Assembly: GCA_018401875.1 (NCBI GenBank)
Contig: JAGYJZ010000012.1
Coordinates: forward strand, 27,784 to 91,783
Reading direction: 5' to 3'
Source of the DNA: Salibacteraceae bacterium
GTDB lineage: Bacteria > Bacteroidota > Bacteroidia > Flavobacteriales_G > Salibacteraceae
Length of the DNA stretch: 64,000 nt
Positions within the stretch are counted from its first letter, which is position 1, and the number at the start of each line of letters is the position of its first letter. The translations under genes and the position numbers were made by a program. Below, piece by piece: positions 1 to 8,356 of the stretch. Below the pieces are notes generated by a model. That model ran no database searches. It worked only from the letters and a program-made list of their open reading frames with translations, and was not told the DNA's origin.

Positions 1-88
1 TTGGCGTGACGAATATACATTTCACATGCTATAAAAACGCACGCATCTGCAATTGGTTGGCATAAAACAGGAATTAGTCGAAGAAATT

Positions 89-1510
89 TTACAATCCGTA
101 CTTATCAATGAGGTAAACCAACGCTGCGATCGAAGCCGTGCCCAATTCTAACTCTCTCTTATTCACAGTATCAAATGTATCATTGGCGCTGTGGTGGTGA
201 TCAAAGTAGCGTTGACTGTCTGGCACAAATCCAATCAGCACATTGTTTTCGGTTTTTAACGGACCAACATCAGCACCTGCACCACCTTCTTCAACCTGAT
301 GTATGCCGTATTCATCTAGCAACTCCTTCCAAGATTGAATTTTCTGAATTTGGGATTGATTCCCCTCTACATGGAAACCGCGCGGAGTAAATCCACCGCG
401 GTCTGACTCTATGGCCGCAATGTGTTCTTCTTTGCCTGATTGAGCATATTCACTATAGGCTGTGGCACCGCGCAAACCATTCTCCTCGTTCATAAAAAAC
501 ACAACCCGCACGGTATGTTTCGGTTGGTAGTTTATTTTTTGCAGAAGTTCGAGAACGCCCAGCGATTGCATCACTCCTGCCCCATCGTCATGCGCCCCGT
601 CTCCAACGTCCCAACTGTCTAAATGTCCACCAACCAAGATCGCTTTTTCGGGATGTTCCGTTCCTTTTATCTCACCAATTACGTTAAATGACTCTTTATC
701 GTCAAGCGTTTTACACATCATCAGCATCATCACTTTTACGTCATTGCCAACGCTGAGTAATTTCGATAGTGTTTCAGCGTCTTGAGTGCTAACAGCCGCT
801 GCTGGAATCTTTGTAATTCCATCCTCATATTTCATGCTTCCTGTATGCGGAAAATCGTCAATCCGAAGGTTAAGCGACCGCACCAAAACACCTACTGCTC
901 CATACTTTGCGGCCTCCACTGCTCCGCCCCAACGATGCATCACACAATGTCCGTAGCTGTGAAACGTGTAGAGATTTTCTGGATTCATCTCCTCATTGAA
1001 AAACACGATCTTTCCTTTTACGCCTTCCTCACCGAGTTGCTTGAGTTCGTCCCACGTTTTCACTTCAACCACATCAGCCACTAATCCATCATCGCCCGTT
1101 GCGATTGAACCGCCCAACGCCAAAATACTGAGTTCGTCTTTCTGCCCGTCCTCTGAAACGTAATACGACAATTCCTTTGCACCGCGTTTCCACACAGGCA
1201 CCATGAGTGATTGTTTCCATGGATTCAAACCAAGGTCATTCATCAGGTCGAACGAATACTCCACCGCTTCATCCGCTTGAAGCGAACCGCTCAATCGATG
1301 ACCGATGTTTCTACACATGTCACCAAGCCACGGATACACGTTACTCTCGGTAAGAGCCAACCGGAAAATTTCTGCTATTTCAAGGCTGTCCGAAGCAAAC
1401 TGCTCATTCACTGAACCAAAAGAACGCTTGGCATCGTCTTGTCCTATTGCGTGTGAAAAAATTAAAACCGAGCCTAGAATGGCAAAGACAAATGGTTGAG
1501 TTCTCTTCAT
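89..1510 (-). CDS. Secreted M28 family metallopeptidase (carboxypeptidase Q-like)
   Basis: A 473-residue zinc exopeptidase, probably releasing amino acids from peptides in the periplasm or outside the cell. A signal peptide covers about residues 1-23. A PA-type insert is likely around 130-260. The M28 metal-site signatures follow: GGHLDSWD (294-301; His296, Asp298), HDDGAG (307-312), NEENG (341-345; catalytic Glu342/metal Glu343), ESDRGG (368-373; Asp370) and a His run at 438-440. All expected di-zinc ligands are present, so the enzyme looks intact. The length and PA insert fit the plasma glutamate carboxypeptidase/CPQ branch; the substrate is unknown. It starts at ATG 1510 and stands alone, 34 bases from the next gene on the same strand. 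The 88 bases after its stop show nothing I can identify. Confidence 0.88.
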   Translation of the reverse strand: MKRTQPFVFAILGSVLIFSHAIGQDDAKRSFGSVNEQFASDSLEIAEIFRLALTESNVYPWLGDMCRNIGHRLSGSLQADEAVEYSFDLMNDLGLNPWKQSLMVPVWKRGAKELSYYVSEDGQKDELSILALGGSIATGDDGLVADVVEVKTWDELKQLGEEGVKGKIVFFNEEMNPENLYTFHSYGHCVMHRWGGAVEAAKYGAVGVLVRSLNLRIDDFPHTGSMKYEDGITKIPAAAVSTQDAETLSKLLSVGNDVKVMMLMMCKTLDDKESFNVIGEIKGTEHPEKAILVGGHLDSWDVGDGAHDDGAGVMQSLGVLELLQKINYQPKHTVRVVFFMNEENGLRGATAYSEYAQSGKEEHIAAIESDRGGFTPRGFHVEGNQSQIQKIQSWKELLDEYGIHQVEEGGAGADVGPLKTENNVLIGFVPDSQRYFDHHHSANDTFDTVNKRELELGTASIAALVYLIDKYGL

Positions 1511-1544
1511 CAGCCAAAAATATTGCGCTTATCTTAAATACAGC

Positions 1545-2351
1545 TTATTGCTTGACGATTCTGTGCTGAACCGTTTTGCCATCAATAACCAAAATGGCGT
1601 TGTAAATTCCATTTTCTAGGCCTTGAAGATTTAAATCAGCCTGATTCGCATTCACTTGGAATGAATTTACCAGCGAGCCATGCATCGAGTAGATTCTCAC
1701 ACTTTCAATGTTCTTATCCGATTGGATGGTGATGTTTTCAGAAGCAGGATTCGGGAAAATGTCGATGGTCGTGTTAATTTCCCCGATCGACAAGAGGTTC
1801 AATGCTTTTTCTACTTCGTCTTGGCCGTAAGCATTGTACGCAATCAATTTGATGAAATAAATCTCATCTGTAGCATAGGTGTGGCATATCTCGGATACAT
1901 TCGATGCGTTGGTAGTGCCATCGCCAAACAACCAAAATAAAGTTTCTGCGCGCGCTGAAGTGCTCGTGAAACAAATTTCGGTGGTACTCCAGTCCCAATA
2001 GAAATCAGCTACGGGAGCCAAACATGAATCTACGGTTAAACTTGCAGAAGAAGATGTGGCGCTATCGCCATTCTGATCTACTACCAGGCAATAAAACGCA
2101 TTGCTATTGAATTGAATCACAGAATCGCACAGTTGCAGAGTAGCCATATTTCCAACAAGCGACATTTGACCTGCCGAGTCTTCCATTATCCAAGCATACG
2201 ATAACCCATCACCTACCGCACTCACTGAAAAGTTGGCGCAAGAATCGACACAAACAGTTGTGTTTTGTGGATTTTGAGTGATCACCGGCTGCGCAAACAC
2301 AGCTGATATTGAGAAAATAAACGATGTAAAAGCGAGTAAATTTTTATTCAT
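1545..2351 (-). CDS. T9SS-secreted protein with Ig-like and PKD domains
   Basis: A 268-residue secreted protein of unknown specific role. Residues 1-21 form a signal peptide ending in VFAQ. Residues about 22-110 look Ig-like, with paired cysteines. Residues 111-190 look like a PKD domain (FWLFGDGT). Residues about 193-268 are a type A T9SS C-terminal sorting domain, with the typical IFPNPASENITI opening and GIYNAILV near the end. The protein is therefore predicted to be exported by Sec, carried across the outer membrane by the type IX system, and cleaved or anchored at the surface. It has no enzymatic domain and is short for an adhesin. Confidence 0.82.
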   Translation of the reverse strand: MNKNLLAFTSFIFSISAVFAQPVITQNPQNTTVCVDSCANFSVSAVGDGLSYAWIMEDSAGQMSLVGNMATLQLCDSVIQFNSNAFYCLVVDQNGDSATSSSASLTVDSCLAPVADFYWDWSTTEICFTSTSARAETLFWLFGDGTTNASNVSEICHTYATDEIYFIKLIAYNAYGQDEVEKALNLLSIGEINTTIDIFPNPASENITIQSDKNIESVRIYSMHGSLVNSFQVNANQADLNLQGLENGIYNAILVIDGKTVQHRIVKQ

Positions 2352-2408
2352 CGGAGCGATTTATAGGTTGTAAATTTAACACCTAGACGCAAATTTTGGG
2401 TATGGTGG

Positions 2409-4697
2409 CTAATTTTTCGTTTTAGGATCAACTGTTAGGCGTATTCCCAAAAACACTTCACGCCCGTGCAAAGGCGCATAGGCGTAGGATGTATCGAAAA
2501 ACGGACTAAAGCCTGGATTCGTACCTGGATCATTAATCCCTACCAATGGCGAATATGATTGTATGAAATCAAATAAATTTTGCACTCCACCATAGCATTC
2601 AAAACGCTTCATTTTTCGAAACTGCTTGGTCAATTGTATATTTTGAATGATGAACGGTGCAGAGACCGTAGGTCTTGACTCGCTCAATAGTTCACCCGCC
2701 TGATTCAATTCAAACACTTCAGGCAAACTCATCGGACCCGCAGCGTTTGCTGTGTAAGATAGGTCAAGGCGAGCCTTTTTAAAGCGGTAGTTAAGGCTAA
2801 ACATCCCACTCCACAGCGGAGCGTATTGAAGCGGTGTAAGCTCAAACGCGCCACTTTCATCAACGGTCTGAAGTTCAGACTTATTCACATTGATGCCGAT
2901 GTTGTAAGCCAATGGAATGCTGAACTGTTGACTGAATGACAACGCAACACCATAACTCTGCGCCCAATCGGGGGAATTGGAATAAATTATTTTTCCGGGC
3001 GTGTCGTAGTTGGGGGTGATTTTATTATTGAAACGCGTGTAATACACATCCACATCAAAGCTTCCCGAAGTGCCGAACCATGCGTGTGTATGATTAAAAT
3101 TAGAAGATACGTTCCAAGAGCGCTCTGGATTCAATTCTTCTACAATTTCAACTTGACGCTGCCCCGTAATGAATGCGTGATCTTCGGTGAACAAGTTCAC
3201 AATTTTAAATCCCGTTCCTGCACTCATTCTGAGGTCGGTCCATTGGTTGAGCTTGTATTTTGCCCCCACACGAGGCGAAGGAATAAATCCGTGACGGTGG
3301 TAATGGTCAAGTCTAATTCCACCCAAGATCACAAGCCGATCATTTAAATCGAGTTCGTCCTCAGCAAATATACCCGGTATGTATTGAAGCGCCTCGCCAT
3401 TTCCTGAGCCAGGGTCAGTAGCCACTGTATTATCGTCATAAAATTCAACTCTGTTGGTCAAGCCGATATTCAAAGCGTGCTTCTTCTTCTTGAACTGCCA
3501 GATAAAATTAGAAAATGCTATTCCTTGCTTGGCGGTGTAGCGATCAGCCCCGTAATAACTATCTTGATCGTGCCAACTCAGCGAATAATCGATGCGCAAG
3601 TTTGTCTCAGTGGGCAATTCATAGGTTCCAAAAACTTCTGCGCGCAGCGTATAAATGCTTTCACCATACACCGCATCACTTCCCCTCAGCTGCTGGTATG
3701 CTCGATCTTTAAAAAAATCTTCGACTCCATTTCTGCGGTCTTCATAATAGAGTTTAGAAGCTATCGTGAACTTGCGGTAATCCTTGCGTTTCAAGGTCCA
3801 TTTAGAGAACAAACTCACGCGATCCATTCCAGCAATGTCACCAAAGTTGTCTCCATTGTCATCGATAAAATTATTCATATGAGCGATGTTAAAACCGGTA
3901 AGTGCGCGCCAACTGCCCAATTGATTGCTAAAGGAAGCATTTCCAAACATTTCACCGTGCGAGCTTCCCATCACATCAAACGAAGCCAACGGTTCAAACT
4001 CCGGATCTTTCGTGATGATATTTAACACACCCGCAATGGCTTCGGAGCCATAAAGCGTTGAACTTGGGCCTTTCACCACCTCAATGCGCTCGATCATCTG
4101 AATTGGTATGCCATTCAACCCGTAAACTGCAGCAAGGCTGCCGTAAATAGGGCTTCCATCCATCAAAACTGCTGAGTAATTCCCTGGCAAACCATTGATG
4201 CTGATACTGTTGGTCATACACACTCCGCACGCAACAACTTCCTGAACCCCATTGATTAACTTTAGGCCTTGCATCAAATTGGTGACAGGAATATTACCGA
4301 GCATGCGATCAGAGCTAATCACCTCCACCTTGATTGGAGAAGCTTTTACAAAGGTCTCTTTCATGGTGCCGGTAACCACTATTTCATTCAAACCGAGCAT
4401 ATCATCTTCAAGAATAATTTCACCCAACGAAGTGCTAAGTTTGGCTGGATTGATGGAGATTATCTTGCTTTGATACCCAAGACTGGATACGCGCAAATTC
4501 TTTGCGTTTGACGGAATTGAGTCGAGGATGAATGCTCCAAATTCGTTTGCCATTGTACCTATTTGACTTACTTCGATGGCCACCTGAACAAACGGTATTG
4601 CTTCGCCATCGTCATTCACTGCGCGTCCACTCACTTGTGAAACGCAAACCTGTATATGAAATACGAAGATGAAACCGATAGAAAAAAAGAATTTCAT
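2409..4697 (-). CDS. TonB-dependent outer-membrane receptor, probably for a metal or metal complex
   Basis: A 762-residue receptor. Signal peptide about 1-20; CarboxypepD-regulatory-like domain about 22-98; TonB box-like LNEIVVTG at 103-110; plug domain about 115-230 with the usual VVKGPSSTLYGSEA segment; then a long beta-barrel ending in FLGIRLTV. The plug carries a Cys157-Gly-Val-Cys160 pair, unusual for an ordinary nutrient receptor and suggestive of metal contact. It is divergent from a DtxR/MntR-type regulator and a ZIP transporter, with a perfect palindrome in the shared promoter region, so regulation by metal is likely. The substrate (Mn, Zn, Fe or a chelate) cannot be fixed from sequence. 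Confidence 0.85.
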   Translation of the reverse strand: MKFFFSIGFIFVFHIQVCVSQVSGRAVNDDGEAIPFVQVAIEVSQIGTMANEFGAFILDSIPSNAKNLRVSSLGYQSKIISINPAKLSTSLGEIILEDDMLGLNEIVVTGTMKETFVKASPIKVEVISSDRMLGNIPVTNLMQGLKLINGVQEVVACGVCMTNSISINGLPGNYSAVLMDGSPIYGSLAAVYGLNGIPIQMIERIEVVKGPSSTLYGSEAIAGVLNIITKDPEFEPLASFDVMGSSHGEMFGNASFSNQLGSWRALTGFNIAHMNNFIDDNGDNFGDIAGMDRVSLFSKWTLKRKDYRKFTIASKLYYEDRRNGVEDFFKDRAYQQLRGSDAVYGESIYTLRAEVFGTYELPTETNLRIDYSLSWHDQDSYYGADRYTAKQGIAFSNFIWQFKKKKHALNIGLTNRVEFYDDNTVATDPGSGNGEALQYIPGIFAEDELDLNDRLVILGGIRLDHYHRHGFIPSPRVGAKYKLNQWTDLRMSAGTGFKIVNLFTEDHAFITGQRQVEIVEELNPERSWNVSSNFNHTHAWFGTSGSFDVDVYYTRFNNKITPNYDTPGKIIYSNSPDWAQSYGVALSFSQQFSIPLAYNIGINVNKSELQTVDESGAFELTPLQYAPLWSGMFSLNYRFKKARLDLSYTANAAGPMSLPEVFELNQAGELLSESRPTVSAPFIIQNIQLTKQFRKMKRFECYGGVQNLFDFIQSYSPLVGINDPGTNPGFSPFFDTSYAYAPLHGREVFLGIRLTVDPKTKN

Positions 4698-4701
4698 GAC
4701 G

Positions 4702-4709
4702 CAAATCTA
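4702..4709 (-). promoter_or_regulatory. Candidate -7 element for the TonB receptor gene
   Basis: The minus strand reads TAGATTTG, a full match to the Bacteroidota -7 consensus TAnnTTTG. It lies immediately upstream of the ATG at 4697, so the transcript would have almost no leader. The adjacent palindrome at 4718-4733 would sit between the -33 and -7 regions, where a bound repressor would block polymerase. No clear -33 TTTG was found. Confidence 0.35.
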
Positions 4710-4717
4710 AAAGTATT

Positions 4718-4733
4718 TTTAGACTAGTCTAAA
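4718..4733. promoter_or_regulatory. Perfect 16-bp palindrome, probable DtxR/MntR-family operator
   Basis: TTTAGACTAGTCTAAA is a perfect inverted repeat with no spacer. It lies in the 81-bp gap between the divergent TonB receptor and regulator genes. Its TTTAG...CTAAA ends resemble the TTAGG...CCTAA arms of known DtxR/IdeR/TroR operators. A dimeric regulator bound here could control both directions and so autoregulate. Binding is inferred; the symmetry is seen directly. Confidence 0.65.
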
Positions 4734-4763
4734 TTTAATTTTATAACAATAAAATAATCAATT

Positions 4764-4771
4764 TATATTTG
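4764..4771 (+). promoter_or_regulatory. Candidate -7 element for the metal regulator gene
   Basis: TATATTTG matches TAnnTTTG at all fixed positions. It ends 7 bases before the ATG at 4779, which predicts a leaderless or nearly leaderless mRNA. No good -33 TTTG is present upstream; the region is A/T-rich and carries the palindrome at 4718-4733. Confidence 0.4.
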
Positions 4772-4778
4772 CCGAAGT

Positions 4779-5438
4779 ATGGCATCATTTACCGTAGAAA
4801 ACTACCTGAAGGCAATATACCAGCTCAACAGAAACAACGAGGCTGGTGTTTCAACCAATGCCTTGGCCGAACATTTGGGCACCAAGGCCGCGACCGTTAC
4901 CGAAATGCTGAAGAAGCTAAACGACCAAAAGCTGGTGCACTATAAAAAATATCAGGCCACTTCATTGACAGAAACAGGCAAACAAATTGCGCTGAACATC
5001 ATTAGAAAGCATCGAATGTGGGAGGTGTTTCTCGTTGAAAAGCTCGACTTTAAGTGGGACGAGGTGCACGATATGGCCGAAGAGCTCGAGCACATCGAGT
5101 CGAATGAATTAATTGACCGACTCGAGCAATTTTTAGACAATCCAAAATTTGATCCACACGGTGATCCGATTCCAAATAAGCACGGTGAAGTAGAGAGAAG
5201 GGATCAGATTCTACTTACGGAACTTGAAGTTGGTCAGAAAGGATATGTGACAGGTGTAAAAGACAGCTCCAAAGAATTCCTGCAATACCTCGATACACAG
5301 AACATCGAATTGGGTCATGAGATAGAAGTGAAAGAAATTTTTGAGTACGACAAGTCGCGTGTGCTCGTGGTTGACGGAATTGAAACCACATTTAGCCAAC
5401 AAGTTTGTAAAAACCTATACATCAATATTAGATCATAA
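4779..5438 (+). CDS. DtxR/MntR-family metal-dependent transcriptional regulator
   Basis: A 219-residue regulator. Winged-helix DNA-binding domain about 1-65, metal-binding/dimerisation domain about 66-140, and a C-terminal FeoA/SH3-like domain about 145-219. Predicted ligands are His78, Glu82, His97 and the helix E101-E-L-E104-H105. In iron-sensing DtxR/IdeR the first position of this last motif is Cys (Cys102); Glu is typical of manganese-sensing MntR. This points to Mn(II), though position 8 is Asn rather than the Asp of Bacillus MntR. The stop codon shares one base with the start of the ZIP transporter gene (TAATG), so the two are probably translationally coupled. It likely binds the palindrome just upstream. 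Confidence 0.88.
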   Translation: MASFTVENYLKAIYQLNRNNEAGVSTNALAEHLGTKAATVTEMLKKLNDQKLVHYKKYQATSLTETGKQIALNIIRKHRMWEVFLVEKLDFKWDEVHDMAEELEHIESNELIDRLEQFLDNPKFDPHGDPIPNKHGEVERRDQILLTELEVGQKGYVTGVKDSSKEFLQYLDTQNIELGHEIEVKEIFEYDKSRVLVVDGIETTFSQQVCKNLYINIRS

Positions 5439-6259
5439 TGGAAGCACTTCTCGAATTCATGAGTAGTCTTGACCCCGTTTTGGCGGCCTTTATCGCCACG
5501 ATTTTCACGTGGCTGATGACAGCAGCTGGTGCCTCTTTGGTGTTTTTGTTTAAAGAAATGAAGCGCGCGTGGCTCGATGGCATGCTCGGGTTCACGGGCG
5601 GTGTGATGATCGCTGCCAGCTTTTGGTCGTTGTTGGCGCCTTCCATCGAAATGGCCGAAAACCAAGGCCAAATCGCATGGGTTCCAGCAGCCGTTGGATT
5701 TGCAGCAGGAGCATTGTTCTTGTTTGCACTCGATCGACTGATGCCACACTTGCACATCAACTTTAAACGCGAAGAAGCTGAAGGTCCGGAGACCAACTTG
5801 CACAAAACCACGCTGCTGGTGTTGGCTATTACGCTGCACAACATTCCTGAAGGTTTGGCGGTAGGCGTTTTATTTGGCGGTGTAGCTGCAGGAATTGACG
5901 GTGCGAGTATCGGAGCCGCTGTGGCACTGGCCATTGGAATTGGAATTCAAAACTTTCCAGAAGGGTTAGCCGTGTCTATGCCATTGAGAAGGCAAGGTGT
6001 TTCTCGTGGTCGCTCGTTTTGGTACGGCCAGTTAAGTGCCATTGTTGAACCTGTAGCTGGAGTAGTAGGCGCAGCAGCAGTGTTATTTTTTGAGCCCATC
6101 TTGCCTTATGCGCTGGCCTTTGCAGCTGGAGCGATGATTTACGTTGTAATCGAAGAAGTGGTGCCTGAAACTCAACTCGATAAGTACACCGACATCTCAA
6201 CGCTAGGATTTATCGGAGGATTTTTGGTGATGATGATCTTAGACGTTGCGCTGGGTTAA
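5438..6259 (+). CDS. ZIP family divalent metal transporter
   Basis: A 273-residue inner-membrane protein with about eight hydrophobic segments. It shows the ZIP transport signatures HNIPEG (134-139) in TM4 and NFPEG (172-176) in TM5, plus EEVVPE (239-244). These His, Asn, Pro and Glu residues form the metal path in the family. A short His-containing loop (MPHLHINFKREEAEG, about 102-116) lies before TM4. Relatives such as ZupT and the GufA branch move Zn, Mn, Fe or other divalent cations. It is coupled to the MntR-like regulator by a one-base overlap, so its substrate is probably the metal that regulator senses. Confidence 0.87.
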   Translation: MEALLEFMSSLDPVLAAFIATIFTWLMTAAGASLVFLFKEMKRAWLDGMLGFTGGVMIAASFWSLLAPSIEMAENQGQIAWVPAAVGFAAGALFLFALDRLMPHLHINFKREEAEGPETNLHKTTLLVLAITLHNIPEGLAVGVLFGGVAAGIDGASIGAAVALAIGIGIQNFPEGLAVSMPLRRQGVSRGRSFWYGQLSAIVEPVAGVVGAAAVLFFEPILPYALAFAAGAMIYVVIEEVVPETQLDKYTDISTLGFIGGFLVMMILDVALG

Positions 6260-6261
6260 AG

Positions 6262-6807
6262 CTACTCACCTATTCCGCAGTCTTTTGGGTCTTCACCAAA
6301 CGGCACAAACACCATGGCTGCTGAATTCAAGCAATAACGCAATCCTGTTGGTGGCGGACCATCGTTAAAAACGTGTCCTAAATGACTTCCACTTTTGCTA
6401 TCTAGAATTTCAATTCGACTCATCCCGTGCGCCTTGTCTTCGCGGTAGATGATGGCATCTTTATCAATTGGTTCGAAAAATGAAGGCCAACCGCAGCCAG
6501 AGTCGAACTTAGCATCAGATAAAAATAGCGGCTGACCTGAGGCCAAACTGTAGTATGTTCCCGCTTCCTTTGAATTCCAATATTTTCCGCTGTAGGCGCG
6601 CTCAGTGCCTTGCTGACGAAGGATGTAATACGATTCCTCGGGTAATTTTTCCTTCCATTCTTGGTCACTCAATTCCATTTCTAATGGCACCTTCTCTCCA
6701 GAATTGTAAATTTTTTCAATCAGCTCGTTTCCCTTCATTTGTTCTTTGCTTTGGCCACATGCAATCAATGATATGGCGAGTAATGCTATGCTAAAAAGTG
6801 ATTTCAT
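6262..6807 (-). CDS. msrB: Peptide-methionine (R)-S-oxide reductase MsrB, lipoprotein form
   Basis: Reduces methionine-R-sulfoxide in damaged proteins. The ATG at 6807 is preferred over an upstream TTG because it gives a clean lipoprotein signal with lipobox LIAC (Cys17). Family motifs are FDSGCGWPSF (101-110), the His pair in GSHLGHVFNDG (H142, H145) and the catalytic RYCLNSAA (Cys159). The CxxC pairs that bind structural zinc in many MsrBs are absent, as in the zinc-free branch. The protein is 181 residues. With the lipoprotein MsrA at 39744-40403, this implies methionine repair at the cell envelope. It ends 3 bases from the convergent ZIP gene. Confidence 0.92.
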   Translation of the reverse strand: MKSLFSIALLAISLIACGQSKEQMKGNELIEKIYNSGEKVPLEMELSDQEWKEKLPEESYYILRQQGTERAYSGKYWNSKEAGTYYSLASGQPLFLSDAKFDSGCGWPSFFEPIDKDAIIYREDKAHGMSRIEILDSKSGSHLGHVFNDGPPPTGLRYCLNSAAMVFVPFGEDPKDCGIGE

Positions 6808-6846
6808 TTTTTTTGTAATAACCGTTTGATGCAACGAATTGTTTAA

Positions 6847-7476
6847 TCAATTCAGTATCCTCTGAAGATCACTTCCTTTAATCCTTACGACATTTTCTGG
6901 CAGCATGAAGTAGGTTTGATCGATCGGTTCATGCTTTATTTCCCGCGCAAAAAGGGTCATTGAAATTCCATTCTTAACAATCGAATATTCTAACGGCAAA
7001 TATTTTAACCCACTGAGGTCTGCCTGCAGGTGATTTTGGAATTTCGCATCAACCCAAGCATCCACATGCTGACCATCGGCCGATTGTAAAAACATTTTTT
7101 GGCCTTGAACTCCCGCAAGTTCTTTCCGCTCTTCCATCTCAACCACACGGTATTTAATCGACTTATTTTCAATTGGTTCAACCATCAGTACGTTACGATC
7201 CATGAAATGAAATATCTGGTAAATCGAATCTATGCTTGATCGATGAATTTGAAGCAATTCTCCGGCAAGCGCGCTTTGCTGAATTATTCTCACGTTATGT
7301 CCTTTAATGATCATCACCACTTGTTGCGGTAAAGATTGCTCTACGCTTTCCATACCATCTGGAAATGAATTATAAGTAACGTCATAAATGATGCGGCCTT
7401 CAAATGCTTTTTGTGCTGAAGATGTTAAACTCCATAAGCCAAGTGCAATCGATATAACGACAACCTTAGTCAACAA
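6847..7476 (-). CDS. Secreted hypothetical protein, DUF4412-like
   Basis: A 209-residue exported protein of unknown function. The signal peptide ends near SSAQ (about residue 21), and the mature part begins FEGRIIYDVTY. Its beta-strand-rich pattern resembles DUF4412/GLPGLI-type periplasmic proteins of Bacteroidota, but this assignment is weak. The start is probably TTG at 7476, which overlaps the end of dapA by 11 bases; no ATG is available that would keep the signal peptide. The overlap suggests translation coupled to dapA. No catalytic motif is visible. Confidence 0.6.
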   Translation of the reverse strand: MLTKVVVISIALGLWSLTSSAQKAFEGRIIYDVTYNSFPDGMESVEQSLPQQVVMIIKGHNVRIIQQSALAGELLQIHRSSIDSIYQIFHFMDRNVLMVEPIENKSIKYRVVEMEERKELAGVQGQKMFLQSADGQHVDAWVDAKFQNHLQADLSGLKYLPLEYSIVKNGISMTLFAREIKHEPIDQTYFMLPENVVRIKGSDLQRILN

Positions 7477-8356
7477 CCGTGTTCTTTATCTGATCGATGG
7501 AGTCGCTCAATTTCTGGTATAATGGTTTACTCACTGGCGCCAATGGCAGTCTCACATGCTGCTCCATGATTCCTAAGATTTCGAGGGCTGCTTTCACTCC
7601 ACCTGGATTTCCTTCTTCAAACAACATGTAAATAAAATCGACCAGCAAGTAATGATATGCTCGCGCTTTGTTGTAATCTCCGATAAAGCACGCTTTTGAG
7701 ATGGCTGAAAATTCCTTTGGAAAAACATTGGCCACGACAGAAATAATACCATCGCCCCCCAATGACATGTGCGGAACCACGAGCGGGTCGTCACCACTTA
7801 AGACCAAAAATTTAGACGGTTTGCGTTTGATGATTGCGCCTACTTGATCGAGGTTTCCAGAAGCCTCTTTCATGGCAATGATATTGGGATGTTCTGCCAA
7901 TTCGAGGGTTGTTGACGACAGCATATTCGAAGCTGTTCTGCCAGGAACGTTATACAGAATGATCGGTAAAGGACTGGCATCGGCCAGTGCCTCGTAATGT
8001 GCGATGATTCCGTTTTGTGTAGGCTTATTGTAATATGGACTGGCTGAAAGAATGGCATCCACTCCTTTCAGGTCAATATTTTCAAACCCTTCAATCAAGG
8101 CCCGTGTATTGTTGCCACCATGACCAAAAACGATTGGTAACCGACCTTCGTTCACATCGATCACACAGTCGAGCACTTCTTGTTTTTCGCTTTGTGTAAG
8201 AGTTGCCGATTCTCCCGTTGTGCCTTGCACCACGAGGTAGTCAACACCGCCTTCAACTAAATGATTGGTGAGTTTTTCGAAGGCTGGAAAATCAACCTCA
8301 CCGGTTGCTTTAAATGGAGTGACCATCGCCACACCTGTTCCTCTAAAATCTGTCAT
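7466..8356 (-). CDS. dapA: 4-hydroxy-tetrahydrodipicolinate synthase
   Basis: Condenses pyruvate with aspartate semialdehyde in the lysine/diaminopimelate pathway. The 296-residue TIM barrel has GTTGES (45-50), the catalytic Tyr135 in LYNVPGRT and the Schiff-base Lys163 in AMKEASG. The length is normal. Its ATG overlaps the stop of the upstream gene by 4 bases (ATGA), and its end overlaps the next gene by 11, so it sits inside a tight operon with two proteins of unknown role. Confidence 0.95.
   Translation of the reverse strand: MTDFRGTGVAMVTPFKATGEVDFPAFEKLTNHLVEGGVDYLVVQGTTGESATLTQSEKQEVLDCVIDVNEGRLPIVFGHGGNNTRALIEGFENIDLKGVDAILSASPYYNKPTQNGIIAHYEALADASPLPIILYNVPGRTASNMLSSTTLELAEHPNIIAMKEASGNLDQVGAIIKRKPSKFLVLSGDDPLVVPHMSLGGDGIISVVANVFPKEFSAISKACFIGDYNKARAYHYLLVDFIYMLFEEGNPGGVKAALEILGIMEQHVRLPLAPVSKPLYQKLSDSIDQIKNTVVD

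Noticed and set aside
3477..4025. 182-codon plus-strand frame inside the TonB receptor gene
   Set aside because: Antisense shadow of the barrel-coding region; no start context or family match.
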